NCBI RefSeq assembly: GCF_000280055.1
Contig: NZ_ALAB01000001.1
Span: 62,001-126,000, forward strand
Length of the DNA: 64,000 bases
Source: Alishewanella aestuarii B11
GTDB lineage: Bacteria > Pseudomonadota > Gammaproteobacteria > Enterobacterales > Alteromonadaceae
Reading direction: 5' to 3'
Shown: positions 12,410 through 21,132 of the stretch, piece after piece
Layout: each line of letters begins with the position of its first letter
Position numbering within the stretch: position 1 is the first letter of the stretch
The notes under the pieces: generated by a model
The model's database searches: none
What the model was told of the DNA's origin: nothing
Seen by the model: the letters and a program-made list of their open reading frames with translations, nothing else
Translations under genes and position numbers: made by a program

Positions 12410-13774
12410 ATGGGTTTAAATGTCGTCATTTTAGCCGCCGGTAAAGGCACACGGATGAAATCGGACTTACCTAAGGTATTGCACAAGGTGGCCGAGCGGC
12501 CGATGGTGCAGCATGTGATTGATACTGCCCGCGCACTGGGCGCCGACAAGCCACAACTGGTTTATGGATATGGTGCCGAGGCATTAAAAACCGCTATGGG
12601 CGAGCAGCCACTGCATTGGGTGCTACAGGCCGAGCAGCTGGGTACCGGCCATGCAGTGGCGCAAGCCATCCCGAATATCGCTGACGAAGATACCGTATTA
12701 GTGCTGTATGGTGATGTGCCGTTAACCCGGCTGGAAACACTGCAGCAACTTCTAGCTGTTAAGCCAGCCAATGGTTTAGCTATTCTCACTGTTAACTTAC
12801 CTAACCCGACCGGCTATGGCCGTATTGTGCGCGAAAACGGCAAGGTAGTAGGTATTGTCGAGCAAAAAGATGCTTCGCCAGAGCAACTGAAAATTCAGGA
12901 AGTAAACAGCGGCATTATGGCGCTGCCGGGTAAACAGCTAAAAGGCTGGCTGAGCCGGTTATCGAATAGTAATGCTCAGGGCGAATATTATCTGACCGAT
13001 GTAATTGCGATGGCTCACGCCGAAGGCGTGGACATTGCCACTGCCCAACCGCAAAACCCGATGGAAGTCGAGGGCGCCAATAATCGGGTGCAGTTAGCCG
13101 CCTTAGAGCGTGCCTATCAGCAGCGAAAAGCCGAAGAGTTAATGTTAGCTGGCGCTAACCTGCGCGATCCGGCGCGCATTGATGTGCGTGGTACGGTTGA
13201 AGTGGGCAATGACGTGATGATCGATATCAACGTTATTTTTGAAGGCAAAGTGTTGCTGGGGAAAGGCGTGACCATTGGTGCCAACTGTATTCTGAAAGAC
13301 TGCACTATTGGCGATAACACCGAAGTTAAACCCAACTCGATGATTGAACAAGCCACTGTCGGCAGCGATTGCTCGGTTGGCCCTTATGCCCGGCTGCGGC
13401 CTGATTCAGTAATGCAGGATGACAGCCATGTCGGTAATTTTGTCGAGATGAAGAAAACCACCCTGGGTAAAGGCTCTAAAGCTAACCACTTAACTTACTT
13501 GGGTGATGCGGTAATTGGTAGCAAGGTTAATGTTGGTGCCGGTACCATTACCTGTAACTATGATGGCGCGAATAAATTTGTTACCACCATTAAAGACGGT
13601 GCCTTTATTGGTTCGAACAGTTCGTTAGTAGCACCCGTGACAGTTGGTGTGAATGCCACTGTCGGTGCCGGCTCAGTACTTACCCGCGATGCCGCAGACG
13701 GCGAGCTTGTGGTTGCTCGTGCTAAGCAGCGGCATATTGCAGACTGGCAACGGCCGGTGAAGTTAACGAAATAG
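12410..13774 (+). CDS. glmU: GlmU, N-acetylglucosamine-1-phosphate uridyltransferase / glucosamine-1-phosphate acetyltransferase
   Basis: This is a 454-residue bifunctional enzyme of UDP-GlcNAc synthesis. The N-terminal pyrophosphorylase domain has [17 protein letters not shown] at residues 8-24. The C-terminal left-handed beta-helix has hexapeptide repeats and the acetyltransferase residues near [25 protein letters not shown]. In many gammaproteobacteria glmU follows atpC and precedes glmS; here a peptidase gene separates it from atpC and about 36 kb separates it from glmS. Confidence 0.97.
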   Translation: MGLNVVILAAGKGTRMKSDLPKVLHKVAERPMVQHVIDTARALGADKPQLVYGYGAEALKTAMGEQPLHWVLQAEQLGTGHAVAQAIPNIADEDTVLVLYGDVPLTRLETLQQLLAVKPANGLAILTVNLPNPTGYGRIVRENGKVVGIVEQKDASPEQLKIQEVNSGIMALPGKQLKGWLSRLSNSNAQGEYYLTDVIAMAHAEGVDIATAQPQNPMEVEGANNRVQLAALERAYQQRKAEELMLAGANLRDPARIDVRGTVEVGNDVMIDINVIFEGKVLLGKGVTIGANCILKDCTIGDNTEVKPNSMIEQATVGSDCSVGPYARLRPDSVMQDDSHVGNFVEMKKTTLGKGSKANHLTYLGDAVIGSKVNVGAGTITCNYDGANKFVTTIKDGAFIGSNSSLVAPVTVGVNATVGAGSVLTRDAADGELVVARAKQRHIADWQRPVKLTK

Positions 13775-13787
13775 TCCTTTCAACATC

Positions 13788-13816
13788 GAATGTCAGGTGC
13801 ATCGCACTTGGCATTC
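13788..13816 (+). terminator. Stem-loop after glmU, possible weak terminator
   Basis: GAATGTCAGGTGC (13788-13800) pairs with GCACTTGGCATTC (13804-13816) with two G-U pairs around ATC. No T tract follows, so it may be a stability stem or a Rho-assisted end rather than an intrinsic terminator. Downstream the composition turns clearly AT-rich. Confidence 0.45.
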
Positions 13817-13934
13817 ACCGTTTCAAAATGAAATGTTTCATAAAACGATCATCTCTTTTACCTTCTTTCCTTTAAAGTTATAGCTCCCTGTATTATCTGA
13901 CAGGTTTTAATTTCTATCTCTTCGGTTAATCTTT

Positions 13935-13957
13935 AATTGCATCTTATGGCTGCAATT
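13935..13957. promoter_or_regulatory. Inverted repeat in the leader of the first peptide precursor
   Basis: AATTGCA (13935-13941) and TGCAATT (13951-13957) are perfect 7-base arms with a 9-base spacer, about 30 bases before the precursor start. The spacing suits a dimeric regulator such as the CadC-like or LuxR-type protein of this locus, but that link is a guess. Confidence 0.35.
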
Positions 13958-13985
13958 CTAAATTAACTTACATTTGAGGTGATAT

Positions 13986-14174
13986 ATGAGAGAAGATAAA
14001 AAAATATCTTTAGATGAATATGGTGACATTAAAATTAATGACGAAGTTCTGAATGAGATTGCTGGCGGTGTCAACCCTGAAGATTTAGATGATGATGAGG
14101 CTAGCAATAGGGGATGTGTCGAAGTAAATAAAGGGTGTGTCATTATAAAAAAAGAAGCTTCAGAAGTTCAATAG
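13986..14174 (+). CDS. Double-glycine leader peptide, likely RiPP precursor with two Cys repeats
   Basis: This is a 62-residue peptide with a strong ribosome site (GAGGTGAT) seven bases before the ATG. The leader ends in LNEIAGG (Gly27-Gly28), the type cut by C39 peptidases. The predicted core begins VNPEDL, is very acidic, then contains two heptads, NRGCVEV and NKGCVII, placing Cys44 and Cys51 in equal surroundings. A radical SAM enzyme gene follows after 84 bases. Together these suggest Cys-directed modification (for example thioether links), leader removal and export. This is inferred from pattern; I do not recognise the peptide family. Confidence 0.8.
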   Translation: MREDKKISLDEYGDIKINDEVLNEIAGGVNPEDLDDDEASNRGCVEVNKGCVIIKKEASEVQ

Positions 14175-14201
14175 CTCACTTTGTATATTGTGGACTGAAT
14201 T

Positions 14202-14234
14202 TTATCAGGCCTATATTTTTGTTTGGCCTGATAA
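14202..14234 (+). promoter_or_regulatory. Stem-loop between precursor and radical SAM gene (possible attenuator)
   Basis: TTATCAGGCC (14202-14211) and GGCCTGATAA (14225-14234) form a perfect 10-base stem with a 13-base loop, followed only by CTTTTG. A partial terminator or processing stem here would make more precursor than maturase message, as is common in RiPP operons. Confidence 0.6.
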
Positions 14235-14258
14235 CTTTTGTTGTTGCGGAGGTTTTGT

Positions 14259-15284
14259 GTGGAATTGATCAGTGGCTTTGATAGGAAAAAACTAGCTTCT
14301 TCATTAAGAAATGATAGATTTCATTTGATATTGTTTCCAACAGAAGAGTGTAATTTCCGATGTGTGTATTGTTATGAAGACTTTGAAATTGGTAACATGC
14401 CTCAGTGGTTAGTTGATGCTGTTAAAATTTTATTGTCCAGTAAGGTTAAAAATCTCAAAAGTCTAAACTTGTCTTGGTTTGGTGGTGAGCCTCTGGTTGC
14501 TAAGAAAATATTATTTGATATAGCAGAATATGCTTATGATTTATGTGAGAAGTATAGTTGTAAATTGCAGGGAGATTTGACTACTAACGGCTCTTTGTTG
14601 GATATAAAAACCTTAACAAGGTTAGTGGCACTTCGACAAAATAAATTCCAAATTTCTATTGATGGTGATGAAGAAGCGCATAATAAGACACGCATTACAA
14701 AGAACCAGCGAGGAAGCTTTGAAAAAATATGGCAGCGATTAATTGACGCATCAAAAACTGAACTCGATTTTATTATTACGCTGCGAGTTCATGTAACAGA
14801 TCTGAATCAAGATGGAGTTGAACGTTTTCTTAAGTTGTATGATAAACATCTTGCCGCAGATACAAGGTTTTCATTGTTTTTTAAAGCGATCGAGAACCTT
14901 GGCGGAAATCAGGATAGGGTTCAAAAACTTATTGCTAAAAAAAGCTCGAAAAATTTTGTTGCCGAATTAAATGCTCGTTATTATGGTAGTGATAGTGAGC
15001 AGTCAAACTATATTTGCTACGCATCCAAGCCTAACTCCCTTGCGATACGAGCTGATGGGAATCTTAATAAATGCACTGTTGCATTGAAAGATGACATCAA
15101 TCAGATAGGACGTATCAATGAAGATGGTACTTTAACGATTCAACATCAAAAAATAGGTAGCTGGATAAGTGGCTTTGACACACTGGATAAATGGCGCTTA
15201 GGTTGCCCATTAAGTTATTTCAATGCGCATCCTGAAAAAAAGAACGTGACAGTCGGGGATATCAATGTCATTCAGGTGGCGTAG
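14259..15284 (+). CDS. Radical SAM peptide maturase with C-terminal SPASM/Twitch-like cysteines
   Basis: This 341-residue protein has the radical SAM cluster motif at Cys31, Cys35 and Cys38 (CNFRCVYC) and the SAM-binding WFGGEPL. C-terminal cysteines occur in YICYASKPN, GNLNKCTVAL and RLGCPLSY and could hold an auxiliary cluster. Such enzymes modify ribosomal peptides by radical chemistry at Cys or carbon centres. I choose the GTG at 14259, six bases after CGGAGG; upstream in-frame TTG codons overlap that site. The gene is visibly AT-rich, unlike its neighbours, suggesting transfer. Its end overlaps the next gene by 20 bases. The substrate is probably the adjacent double-glycine peptide. Confidence 0.88.
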   Translation: MELISGFDRKKLASSLRNDRFHLILFPTEECNFRCVYCYEDFEIGNMPQWLVDAVKILLSSKVKNLKSLNLSWFGGEPLVAKKILFDIAEYAYDLCEKYSCKLQGDLTTNGSLLDIKTLTRLVALRQNKFQISIDGDEEAHNKTRITKNQRGSFEKIWQRLIDASKTELDFIITLRVHVTDLNQDGVERFLKLYDKHLAADTRFSLFFKAIENLGGNQDRVQKLIAKKSSKNFVAELNARYYGSDSEQSNYICYASKPNSLAIRADGNLNKCTVALKDDINQIGRINEDGTLTIQHQKIGSWISGFDTLDKWRLGCPLSYFNAHPEKKNVTVGDINVIQVA

Positions 15285-17673
15285 CTGGTTGTGCTTTGCC
15301 TGCCTGCAAACTTTTTTTGCTTTTAGCCTGGCTAGAGCAGAGGTAGCATCCTATCAAACTGATAGCTTGGCTCAGTTTGATTATCACCGATTGATGACGG
15401 ATGTTGGCCCAAGCTGGATGCGGTTATCGCCGGATCAGCAATGGGTAATGATGGCATCGGGTGCTGCATACCCATCCATTTACAGCGAAAGCAACGAAGG
15501 GCGGATCGAGCTGCTGGGTCGTGAGTTTTACGTTGATCGCCCCTTAGAGTCCGGCAGTTTTGTAACAGACAAGGTAAAACTGATCCATATCAGCACCGGG
15601 CAAAGCAAAGAGCTGAGGATACCTGAGCGGAATATCCGCGATGCGCGTTGGTCGCCAGACTCCAAAAATGTTGCTTTTGTTGGCGTTGCTGCGAATGCTT
15701 TGGATATCTGGCACTTTCAACTGTCTCAACAACAGCCTGAGCTCTGGTCGGATATAGCCGTATCCGGTCAATTAGAGGCACCATCAATTGTTTGGTTGCC
15801 TGATAGTCAAAACGTCATTCTGCGGCACAGCAGAATGCAACCTGTTGATACCTTAACGCCAGCAGCTACCCTGCAAATTGCGGATACTCAGTCGGTTCAG
15901 ACGCGAGTGTATCGTAATACCCTTGATACCGATTTTAACCGGCAAAAGTTTTCTGCTTTACTGCGACAGCAAGCTGTTTTGCTTAGCAAAAACGGCGAAG
16001 TACGATCCTTGACAGCAGAGCTGTTGCTTGAGTCGATCAGTATTTCACCGGACGGTCGCTATTTACTGGTGCAACATATTTCCGATGAAGTGCAACCAGG
16101 GATCCGTTTTAATCGTCTGGCGCGGGAGTATCAAGTTGTTGACATCGCAACGGGAAACATTAGTGCAGTGTTACCCAAGCTGCAGACAGATCTGGTGCGC
16201 GCCAGGGAGCCGGATGCCGCCGCCGAGGGGGCGCGCCTAGTGCAGTGGCGGCCTGATCAACCAGCTACTTTAATTTGGGCCGAAGGCATAGAGCTGCGCG
16301 GGCATGCTGTTGATGCAAGCTATCGAGACGCTGTGTTTACCTTAGCGGCACCCTTTACTGCATCGCCAGAAGAGTTGTTTAAAACCAGCTGGCGCTTGCA
16401 TCAATTGCATCTTACAGAGGGTGGACGCCTACTTTACAGTGATTTTCATTCTGGCCTCAAGCAGCTTAGATATTGGGATCTGCTATTAGGTGCCGCAGAC
16501 AAACCTCAACGCTTATTGCTGCACTATGATTATACCAATAGTGCTGAATTTCCCGGTGAACTTGTCAGCCAGTTGTTACCAGATGGAAGAACGCAGTTGG
16601 TAACTAATAAGGCGCAAGCAATTTATTTTCAGGCCGATGGCCAAAACCGTTGGGGAGATGGAGCTTATCTGGTGAGGCTGGATGCTGAGTCAATGGAGCA
16701 GCAGATTGTTTTTGCAAGCAGTGACCAACAGCAACGCAGAGCACCGCTTTACCTTAGAATGCAAGATGATAAAGAATGGCTTCTACTAACTAAGGAGTCT
16801 GCACAGCGGGCACCTTCACTCTGGTTAAGCCATGGCAGTGCAGCAGAGCAACTGATTTATGACTGGCACTCTGATGCGCTTATAGCAACGCCTGAACCTC
16901 TGTTATTGGAGTTTCAGCGTGCTGACGGTGTGCAGTTATACAGCCAGCTATTTTTGCCAGAAAAGGCGGTCGATCAATTATTACCCGCGGTAATTTGGCT
17001 CTACCCCCGTGAATACCACACCCATCAGCAACAGCCAAAACCATCCCGGCAATCACTTTTTCAGCCTGTAGATCCCATGGGGCCCTTAGTTGCACTGTTG
17101 GATGGTTATGCTGTTGTTGATGCCAGTCAGGCTCCGATCATTCGGCAAGATGGGCAAGAGCCGAATGATACCTTTAGGCAGCAACAGCAACTAAATATAG
17201 ATGCCTTGATAGCAGCTTTAGAGAGTACGGGCCGTATTGATAGGAACCGTTTGGTGTTGATGGGGCACTCCTATGGTGCCTTCAGCGCAGTCAGTCTGCT
17301 AACTGAGCGTAGCGATTTTCGTTGCGCCATAGCCCGCAGTGGTGCTTATAATCGCTCATTAACTCCCCTAGGATTTCAGGGTGAAAAAAGAACCTTGTGG
17401 CAGGCTCCCGATTTGTACCAGCAGCTGTCACCCTTTTTCCATGCAGATAAAGTAACAACCCCTGTATTGCTGATCCACGGTTCGGCCGACGAAAACCCAG
17501 GTACTGCGGCATTGCAATCTGAGATGATGTTTCAAGCCCTGCAAGCACAGCAAGTGCAAGCGAAGCTATTATTGCTTAATAAAGAGCGGCACGCTTACCG
17601 CTATCGTGAAACCATTGAACAGATGCTTATTGCTCAATCGGCTTGGTTAAGACAATGCGCCCAGCTTGATTGA
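15265..17673 (+). CDS. Exported S9-type peptidase/hydrolase in the peptide locus
   Basis: This 802-residue protein has a signal peptide (MSFRWRSWLCFACLQTFFAFSLARA), a long N-terminal region with beta-propeller-like WSPDSKNVAFVG and ISPDGRYLLVQ repeats, and a C-terminal alpha/beta-hydrolase. The predicted triad is Ser669 in GHSYGAF, Asp742 in HGSADENPG and His776 in KERHAY. The start overlaps the radical SAM gene by 20 bases, so the two are probably translationally coupled. That ties it to the peptide: it may finish processing, degrade the product for self-protection, or process uptake. None of these can be chosen from sequence. Confidence 0.85.
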   Translation: MSFRWRSWLCFACLQTFFAFSLARAEVASYQTDSLAQFDYHRLMTDVGPSWMRLSPDQQWVMMASGAAYPSIYSESNEGRIELLGREFYVDRPLESGSFVTDKVKLIHISTGQSKELRIPERNIRDARWSPDSKNVAFVGVAANALDIWHFQLSQQQPELWSDIAVSGQLEAPSIVWLPDSQNVILRHSRMQPVDTLTPAATLQIADTQSVQTRVYRNTLDTDFNRQKFSALLRQQAVLLSKNGEVRSLTAELLLESISISPDGRYLLVQHISDEVQPGIRFNRLAREYQVVDIATGNISAVLPKLQTDLVRAREPDAAAEGARLVQWRPDQPATLIWAEGIELRGHAVDASYRDAVFTLAAPFTASPEELFKTSWRLHQLHLTEGGRLLYSDFHSGLKQLRYWDLLLGAADKPQRLLLHYDYTNSAEFPGELVSQLLPDGRTQLVTNKAQAIYFQADGQNRWGDGAYLVRLDAESMEQQIVFASSDQQQRRAPLYLRMQDDKEWLLLTKESAQRAPSLWLSHGSAAEQLIYDWHSDALIATPEPLLLEFQRADGVQLYSQLFLPEKAVDQLLPAVIWLYPREYHTHQQQPKPSRQSLFQPVDPMGPLVALLDGYAVVDASQAPIIRQDGQEPNDTFRQQQQLNIDALIAALESTGRIDRNRLVLMGHSYGAFSAVSLLTERSDFRCAIARSGAYNRSLTPLGFQGEKRTLWQAPDLYQQLSPFFHADKVTTPVLLIHGSADENPGTAALQSEMMFQALQAQQVQAKLLLLNKERHAYRYRETIEQMLIAQSAWLRQCAQLD

Positions 17674-17735
17674 AAAGCAGGCACTAATATCAAATCCAGA
17701 TAATTCACTTGCCCTGTAAGTTTTAGCAGGTAATA

Positions 17736-19904
17736 ATGCTGTTAAATGTATGTGTTTATTTGGATTTTATGTCTAAGGTTATCCTTGGTGAGTTTATTTT
17801 CGATAGCAGCAGTAATTTGCTGTATTCGGGCGAAACAGAGTTGGAAGCTGAGCCTAAGGTTCTGGAGCTCTTAGCGTTCCTGCTGATTCACCAGGACCGT
17901 TATGTCAGCCTACAAGAATTACACGAGCATGTTTGGGCTGGGCGTGTGGTAAGCGATACGGCAGTCCGGGGTACCATTAAAAAGCTGCGAAACCTGCTTG
18001 GCGATAGCAGTATTGATGAACCTAAATACATCAAATCACTATCAAAGCGCGGTTACAAACTGGTTTGTTATATTGCTGATGTTGTCAGTACGGCACCGAC
18101 GGAATCTGCCACACCTACAGGAGTTGAAGTCGAGCTTGATCTGTTACAAGCGTCAGGTGGTTATGCTGACGTACTTCAACAGTCAGCTAGTATCCCTATC
18201 CGCTCAGGTAGAGTGCCCTCTCTGGCATTTCTGCTTTTGGTTGGTGCGGCTCTCCTGTGGTTTATATTGCAGGGGCAGCAAGATACCCCATTATTTGACG
18301 AGCCGCCGTTATCAAGTCAGCTTATCCCAACCATCGCTGGAGAAAAACGTGGTTTGGCAGTGTCCCCAGATGGCGCCTACTTGGCATTTATTGGTCGGCC
18401 AAATCAGAGTGAGCCGTGGCAAGTTTACCTGATGGATCGCCAAAACCGCGATATTCGCCTTTTATCAATAACTACCCAACAGCCTAGCTTCCTAGTATTT
18501 GAGGATAACCATTCACTGCTGCTTGTTGATCTGGTAGTAGGAAACTCCTCTATCTACCGTTTGCAGTTGGATAATAATATGCAGCTTGTGGGTGAAGACA
18601 TGGTGATAGATTTTCCCCTTATATCCCACTTGGGTTTAGGGAGGGAGAAAGGCGACTGGTTAATTAATGCCACTGATGATATATACAGCACTCTGAAGCT
18701 ATATCGTTGGGATGCTGGCGCTGAACAGCTACAGCTGTTGCGGGCTCGAAGTAGTGTTACCGAGCATATTTATCGGTCAACTTATTCACCCTCAGGTCGC
18801 AGGTTGGCTAGCGCTGTACTTATCAATGGTGTGGAATTTCGGCTGGAGGTGCAGGATCTTCAATCAAAACAGATTTTGTACTCAGAACAAACCACTAACT
18901 CTATTAACCGCTTGGAATGGCAGGATGATGAGTCGCTTATTTTTCTTGATGATACGCAGGGGTTAGTTTTAGTTGAACTGACATCGAATAGGCAGCGGGT
19001 TATCATGGAACATGCTGAGGAAAAAATCGAAGATTTTACACTTGCTGGATCAGGGCAAAAGTTACTCATACTACGAAACCAATCCTTGTCAGAGCCCGTG
19101 TTTTACGAGTTAGCGCTTGAGTCTGAGTTTTCTACGGAGAGGATTGTCAACGTGCCCCATGCTTTGCGGATGCTCCATTATGCCGGTATCAATCAGGGCT
19201 ATTTTGGTGTTATACGACAGCAAGACCAGCGGATGTTGGTTAACTATGCTCCATTAAACAGCAATAAAGAAGTTCTTTTTGTAACAGATAAACATATAGA
19301 GATTTTAGAGCATCATCCCGCACAGAATGCATTGCTGTTGCAAGCAGGGCAGCAACTCATAGTGCTGGATCTGAATATGAGCGGGGTTGATCTAGTATCG
19401 ACTTCACAAAGCTTTCTTGATAGCCATGCCGCTTTTTCGCTGGATGGCTCTCATGTCTATTACGGCCAGTTAATTGCCGGGGAATGGGAGCTGTACCAGT
19501 TTGATCGCGCTAGTCAGCGCAGTCACCTGCTTGTTAAAGGGTATCGCTCAATACGTGAAACGCCAAAGGGATTTATTGCTGCGACCGGCAAGGGAGACTT
19601 GTATCTGCTGGATCAGGAGTTGCGTCAGCTAAAATCCCTTGGTCACAGTATTAACACCGAATTTATCAGCCGCTGGTATGTTAAGCAGCAAAAACTGATT
19701 TGGAGTGATTTCGATTTAGTCTCCACATGGTTAAATCAACTGGATTTGGACAATGGAGAGTTTCAGCAACGCCGTTTTACTTATGAAAAAATGCGGCCTC
19801 GTTTTGCCATCAACCAAAATGGTAGTCATGTGCTGGGTTATAGTTTAAGATCTCGTAATTCTAATCTCTATCACGTTGATTTTCCAAGCCTTTCTAAAAA
19901 GTAA
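17736..19904 (+). CDS. CadC/ToxR-like transmembrane transcriptional regulator with periplasmic propeller domain
   Basis: This is a 722-residue one-component sensor. The N-terminal winged helix of OmpR type (about residues 15-110; EPKVLELLAFLLIHQ, VSDTAVRGTIKKLRNLLGD, YIKSLSKRGYKLV) is followed by a linker, one membrane helix (VPSLAFLLLVGAALLWFIL, about 155-173), and about 540 residues with TolB-like blades (RGLAVSPDGAYLAFIG). The DNA-binding part is cytoplasmic and the propeller periplasmic. It may sense the peptide or its processing. An alternative start is ATG 17769, which trims eleven residues; the first start has AGCAGG upstream. Confidence 0.88.
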   Translation: MLLNVCVYLDFMSKVILGEFIFDSSSNLLYSGETELEAEPKVLELLAFLLIHQDRYVSLQELHEHVWAGRVVSDTAVRGTIKKLRNLLGDSSIDEPKYIKSLSKRGYKLVCYIADVVSTAPTESATPTGVEVELDLLQASGGYADVLQQSASIPIRSGRVPSLAFLLLVGAALLWFILQGQQDTPLFDEPPLSSQLIPTIAGEKRGLAVSPDGAYLAFIGRPNQSEPWQVYLMDRQNRDIRLLSITTQQPSFLVFEDNHSLLLVDLVVGNSSIYRLQLDNNMQLVGEDMVIDFPLISHLGLGREKGDWLINATDDIYSTLKLYRWDAGAEQLQLLRARSSVTEHIYRSTYSPSGRRLASAVLINGVEFRLEVQDLQSKQILYSEQTTNSINRLEWQDDESLIFLDDTQGLVLVELTSNRQRVIMEHAEEKIEDFTLAGSGQKLLILRNQSLSEPVFYELALESEFSTERIVNVPHALRMLHYAGINQGYFGVIRQQDQRMLVNYAPLNSNKEVLFVTDKHIEILEHHPAQNALLLQAGQQLIVLDLNMSGVDLVSTSQSFLDSHAAFSLDGSHVYYGQLIAGEWELYQFDRASQRSHLLVKGYRSIRETPKGFIAATGKGDLYLLDQELRQLKSLGHSINTEFISRWYVKQQKLIWSDFDLVSTWLNQLDLDNGEFQQRRFTYEKMRPRFAINQNGSHVLGYSLRSRNSNLYHVDFPSLSKK

Positions 19905-19993
19905 TAATTTCACCACAGTAAAGCTGGTTTTTCGTTATCCCCTCGGTTCCTTTTCTTATTTATCGTGTGCTCATTACAAAAAGGAGCCTCGCT

Positions 19994-20128
19994 ATGAAAG
20001 AAATGATATTCGCATTTTTATTGATATTGCCTTCAGTATTGTTGGTTGAAAATACTCCAAACGATGATGATAAAGCCGTTTCGCCTCTATCTTGGTGTTG
20101 GATCAATAATACTTGCAAAAACGAATAA
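19994..20128 (+). CDS. 44-residue secreted or membrane peptide with Cys/Trp tail
   Basis: This short gene has an excellent ribosome site (AAGGAG, eight bases before ATG). The product begins MKEMIFAFLLILPSVLLV, a hydrophobic export-like segment, then an acidic NDDDK linker, then a tail containing WCWINNTC, with two Cys five residues apart and two Trp. It ends 15 bases before the LuxR-type regulator, so the two are likely one transcript. It could be a signal peptide, an immunity or a second modified product. I recognise no family. It is easily missed because of its length. Confidence 0.65.
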   Translation: MKEMIFAFLLILPSVLLVENTPNDDDKAVSPLSWCWINNTCKNE

Positions 20129-20143
20129 TACATCGGGGGGCAT

Positions 20144-20773
20144 ATGAGCTTCTTAGAGAAAATTCTGGTTGAATTGGAGCAGATTAAAACTCTGCGGCAG
20201 TTGGAGCGCTATTTAATTCAGTTTAGTGAATTATCCCATATCGACTGGTGCTGTTTAATGGTTCATAGTTGCAACACTGTCTATATGGGGGATGCGCCTG
20301 AAGAGGTAAAACAACAACTTACCCTGGCGGTATTAAAGCAGGTAAATCAGTGTTGTAAACCTTCCTGGTCTGGCGCAGATGAATTCAGTAAAGCGATTTT
20401 TCCGCAGACCAGCCTGCTGGTTCCTATTATGGCAACGCGCCCCGATCATGCCTGCTTAATGCTTGGCTTTGCCAAGCAAAGCATCGAGCCCAAGCTTGCA
20501 CAAAAGCTAGCTTGGTTCTGGCAGGTCATTGCCTCTTATATCTACAACACTTATCGCCGTATTACGGACGATGGCGTTGTAGTTGATTTTCAATTAACCC
20601 CGCGTGAAGTTGAATGTGTCCACTGGGCAGCCCAAGGCAAAACCTCGTGGGAAATCAGCAAGATCCTTGGTATTACCGAACGGACAGTCAACTTCCATCT
20701 AAGCAATAGCATGCAAAAAACGGGTAGCTGCAACCGACAACAGCTTGTTCGTAATTGCATGAATATATTGTGA
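20144..20773 (+). CDS. LuxR-family transcriptional regulator
   Basis: This 209-residue protein has a C-terminal LuxR helix-turn-helix (about residues 148-205: LTPREVECVHWAAQGKTSWEISKILGI, then TERTVNFHLSNSMQKTG). The N-terminal ~140 residues resemble in length an autoinducer-binding domain but are Cys-rich (CC at about 36-37 and 67-68), so the ligand is uncertain. The ribosome site is CGGGGGG. It follows the 44-residue peptide and precedes the second precursor by 111 bases. It probably controls the exporter operon. Confidence 0.88.
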   Translation: MSFLEKILVELEQIKTLRQLERYLIQFSELSHIDWCCLMVHSCNTVYMGDAPEEVKQQLTLAVLKQVNQCCKPSWSGADEFSKAIFPQTSLLVPIMATRPDHACLMLGFAKQSIEPKLAQKLAWFWQVIASYIYNTYRRITDDGVVVDFQLTPREVECVHWAAQGKTSWEISKILGITERTVNFHLSNSMQKTGSCNRQQLVRNCMNIL

Positions 20774-20867
20774 TTTATCCAAAGTTATTTTTTAGCAACA
20801 AAAAAAACATGGCCTGCTGCTGGCGATAACGGATGCTTGTGGGCAGAGTTTATTGCAACTAACAAGG

Positions 20868-20878
20868 TTATATAGAGG
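20868..20878 (+). repeat. TTATATAGAGG leader repeat, copy 1
   Basis: An 11-base direct repeat containing the AGAGG ribosome site, found before the second precursor. Copy 2 is at 21133-21143 before the adaptor gene. It may reflect duplication of a gene start or shared translation control. Confidence 0.5.
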
Positions 20879-20884
20879 TACACA

Positions 20885-21064
20885 ATGAACGATTTATTAA
20901 AACCGGTAACACCGGCACAGCCAGTAATGGCCACTACAACCCTGGAAGGCTTTATTGAAGTTACTGCCTTAGATGAACTGGACAAAATTGTTGGCGGCTT
21001 TCTTAACCCGGACGAGATTTACATTGAGTTGGAAGAGAGTCCTGTAAGTAGCTCAATGTATTAA
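20885..21064 (+). CDS. Second double-glycine leader peptide precursor
   Basis: This is a 59-residue peptide with an AGAGG ribosome site. The leader ends in the classical LDELDKIVGG (Gly37-Gly38), the recognition sequence for C39 exporter peptidases. The 21-residue core starts FLNPDEIYIELEE, is acidic, has two Tyr and no Cys. After the GG it shares the Asn-Pro-acidic-acidic pattern with the 13986 precursor. The C39 ABC exporter is encoded just downstream, so cleavage and export by it are likely. The lack of Cys argues against thioether formation; a signalling peptide is possible. Confidence 0.8.
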   Translation: MNDLLKPVTPAQPVMATTTLEGFIEVTALDELDKIVGGFLNPDEIYIELEESPVSSSMY

Positions 21065-21132
21065 CAACTAGGTGCTGAAACATTTGACAGGTGACAACCA
21101 GAGAAGCATGACTGATGATTGAAAGTACTAGT

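Noticed and set aside
21084-21112. Promoter with perfect TTGACA before the short adaptor
   Set aside because: No acceptable -10 element lies 15-19 bases downstream; the gene is probably read from the precursor promoter.
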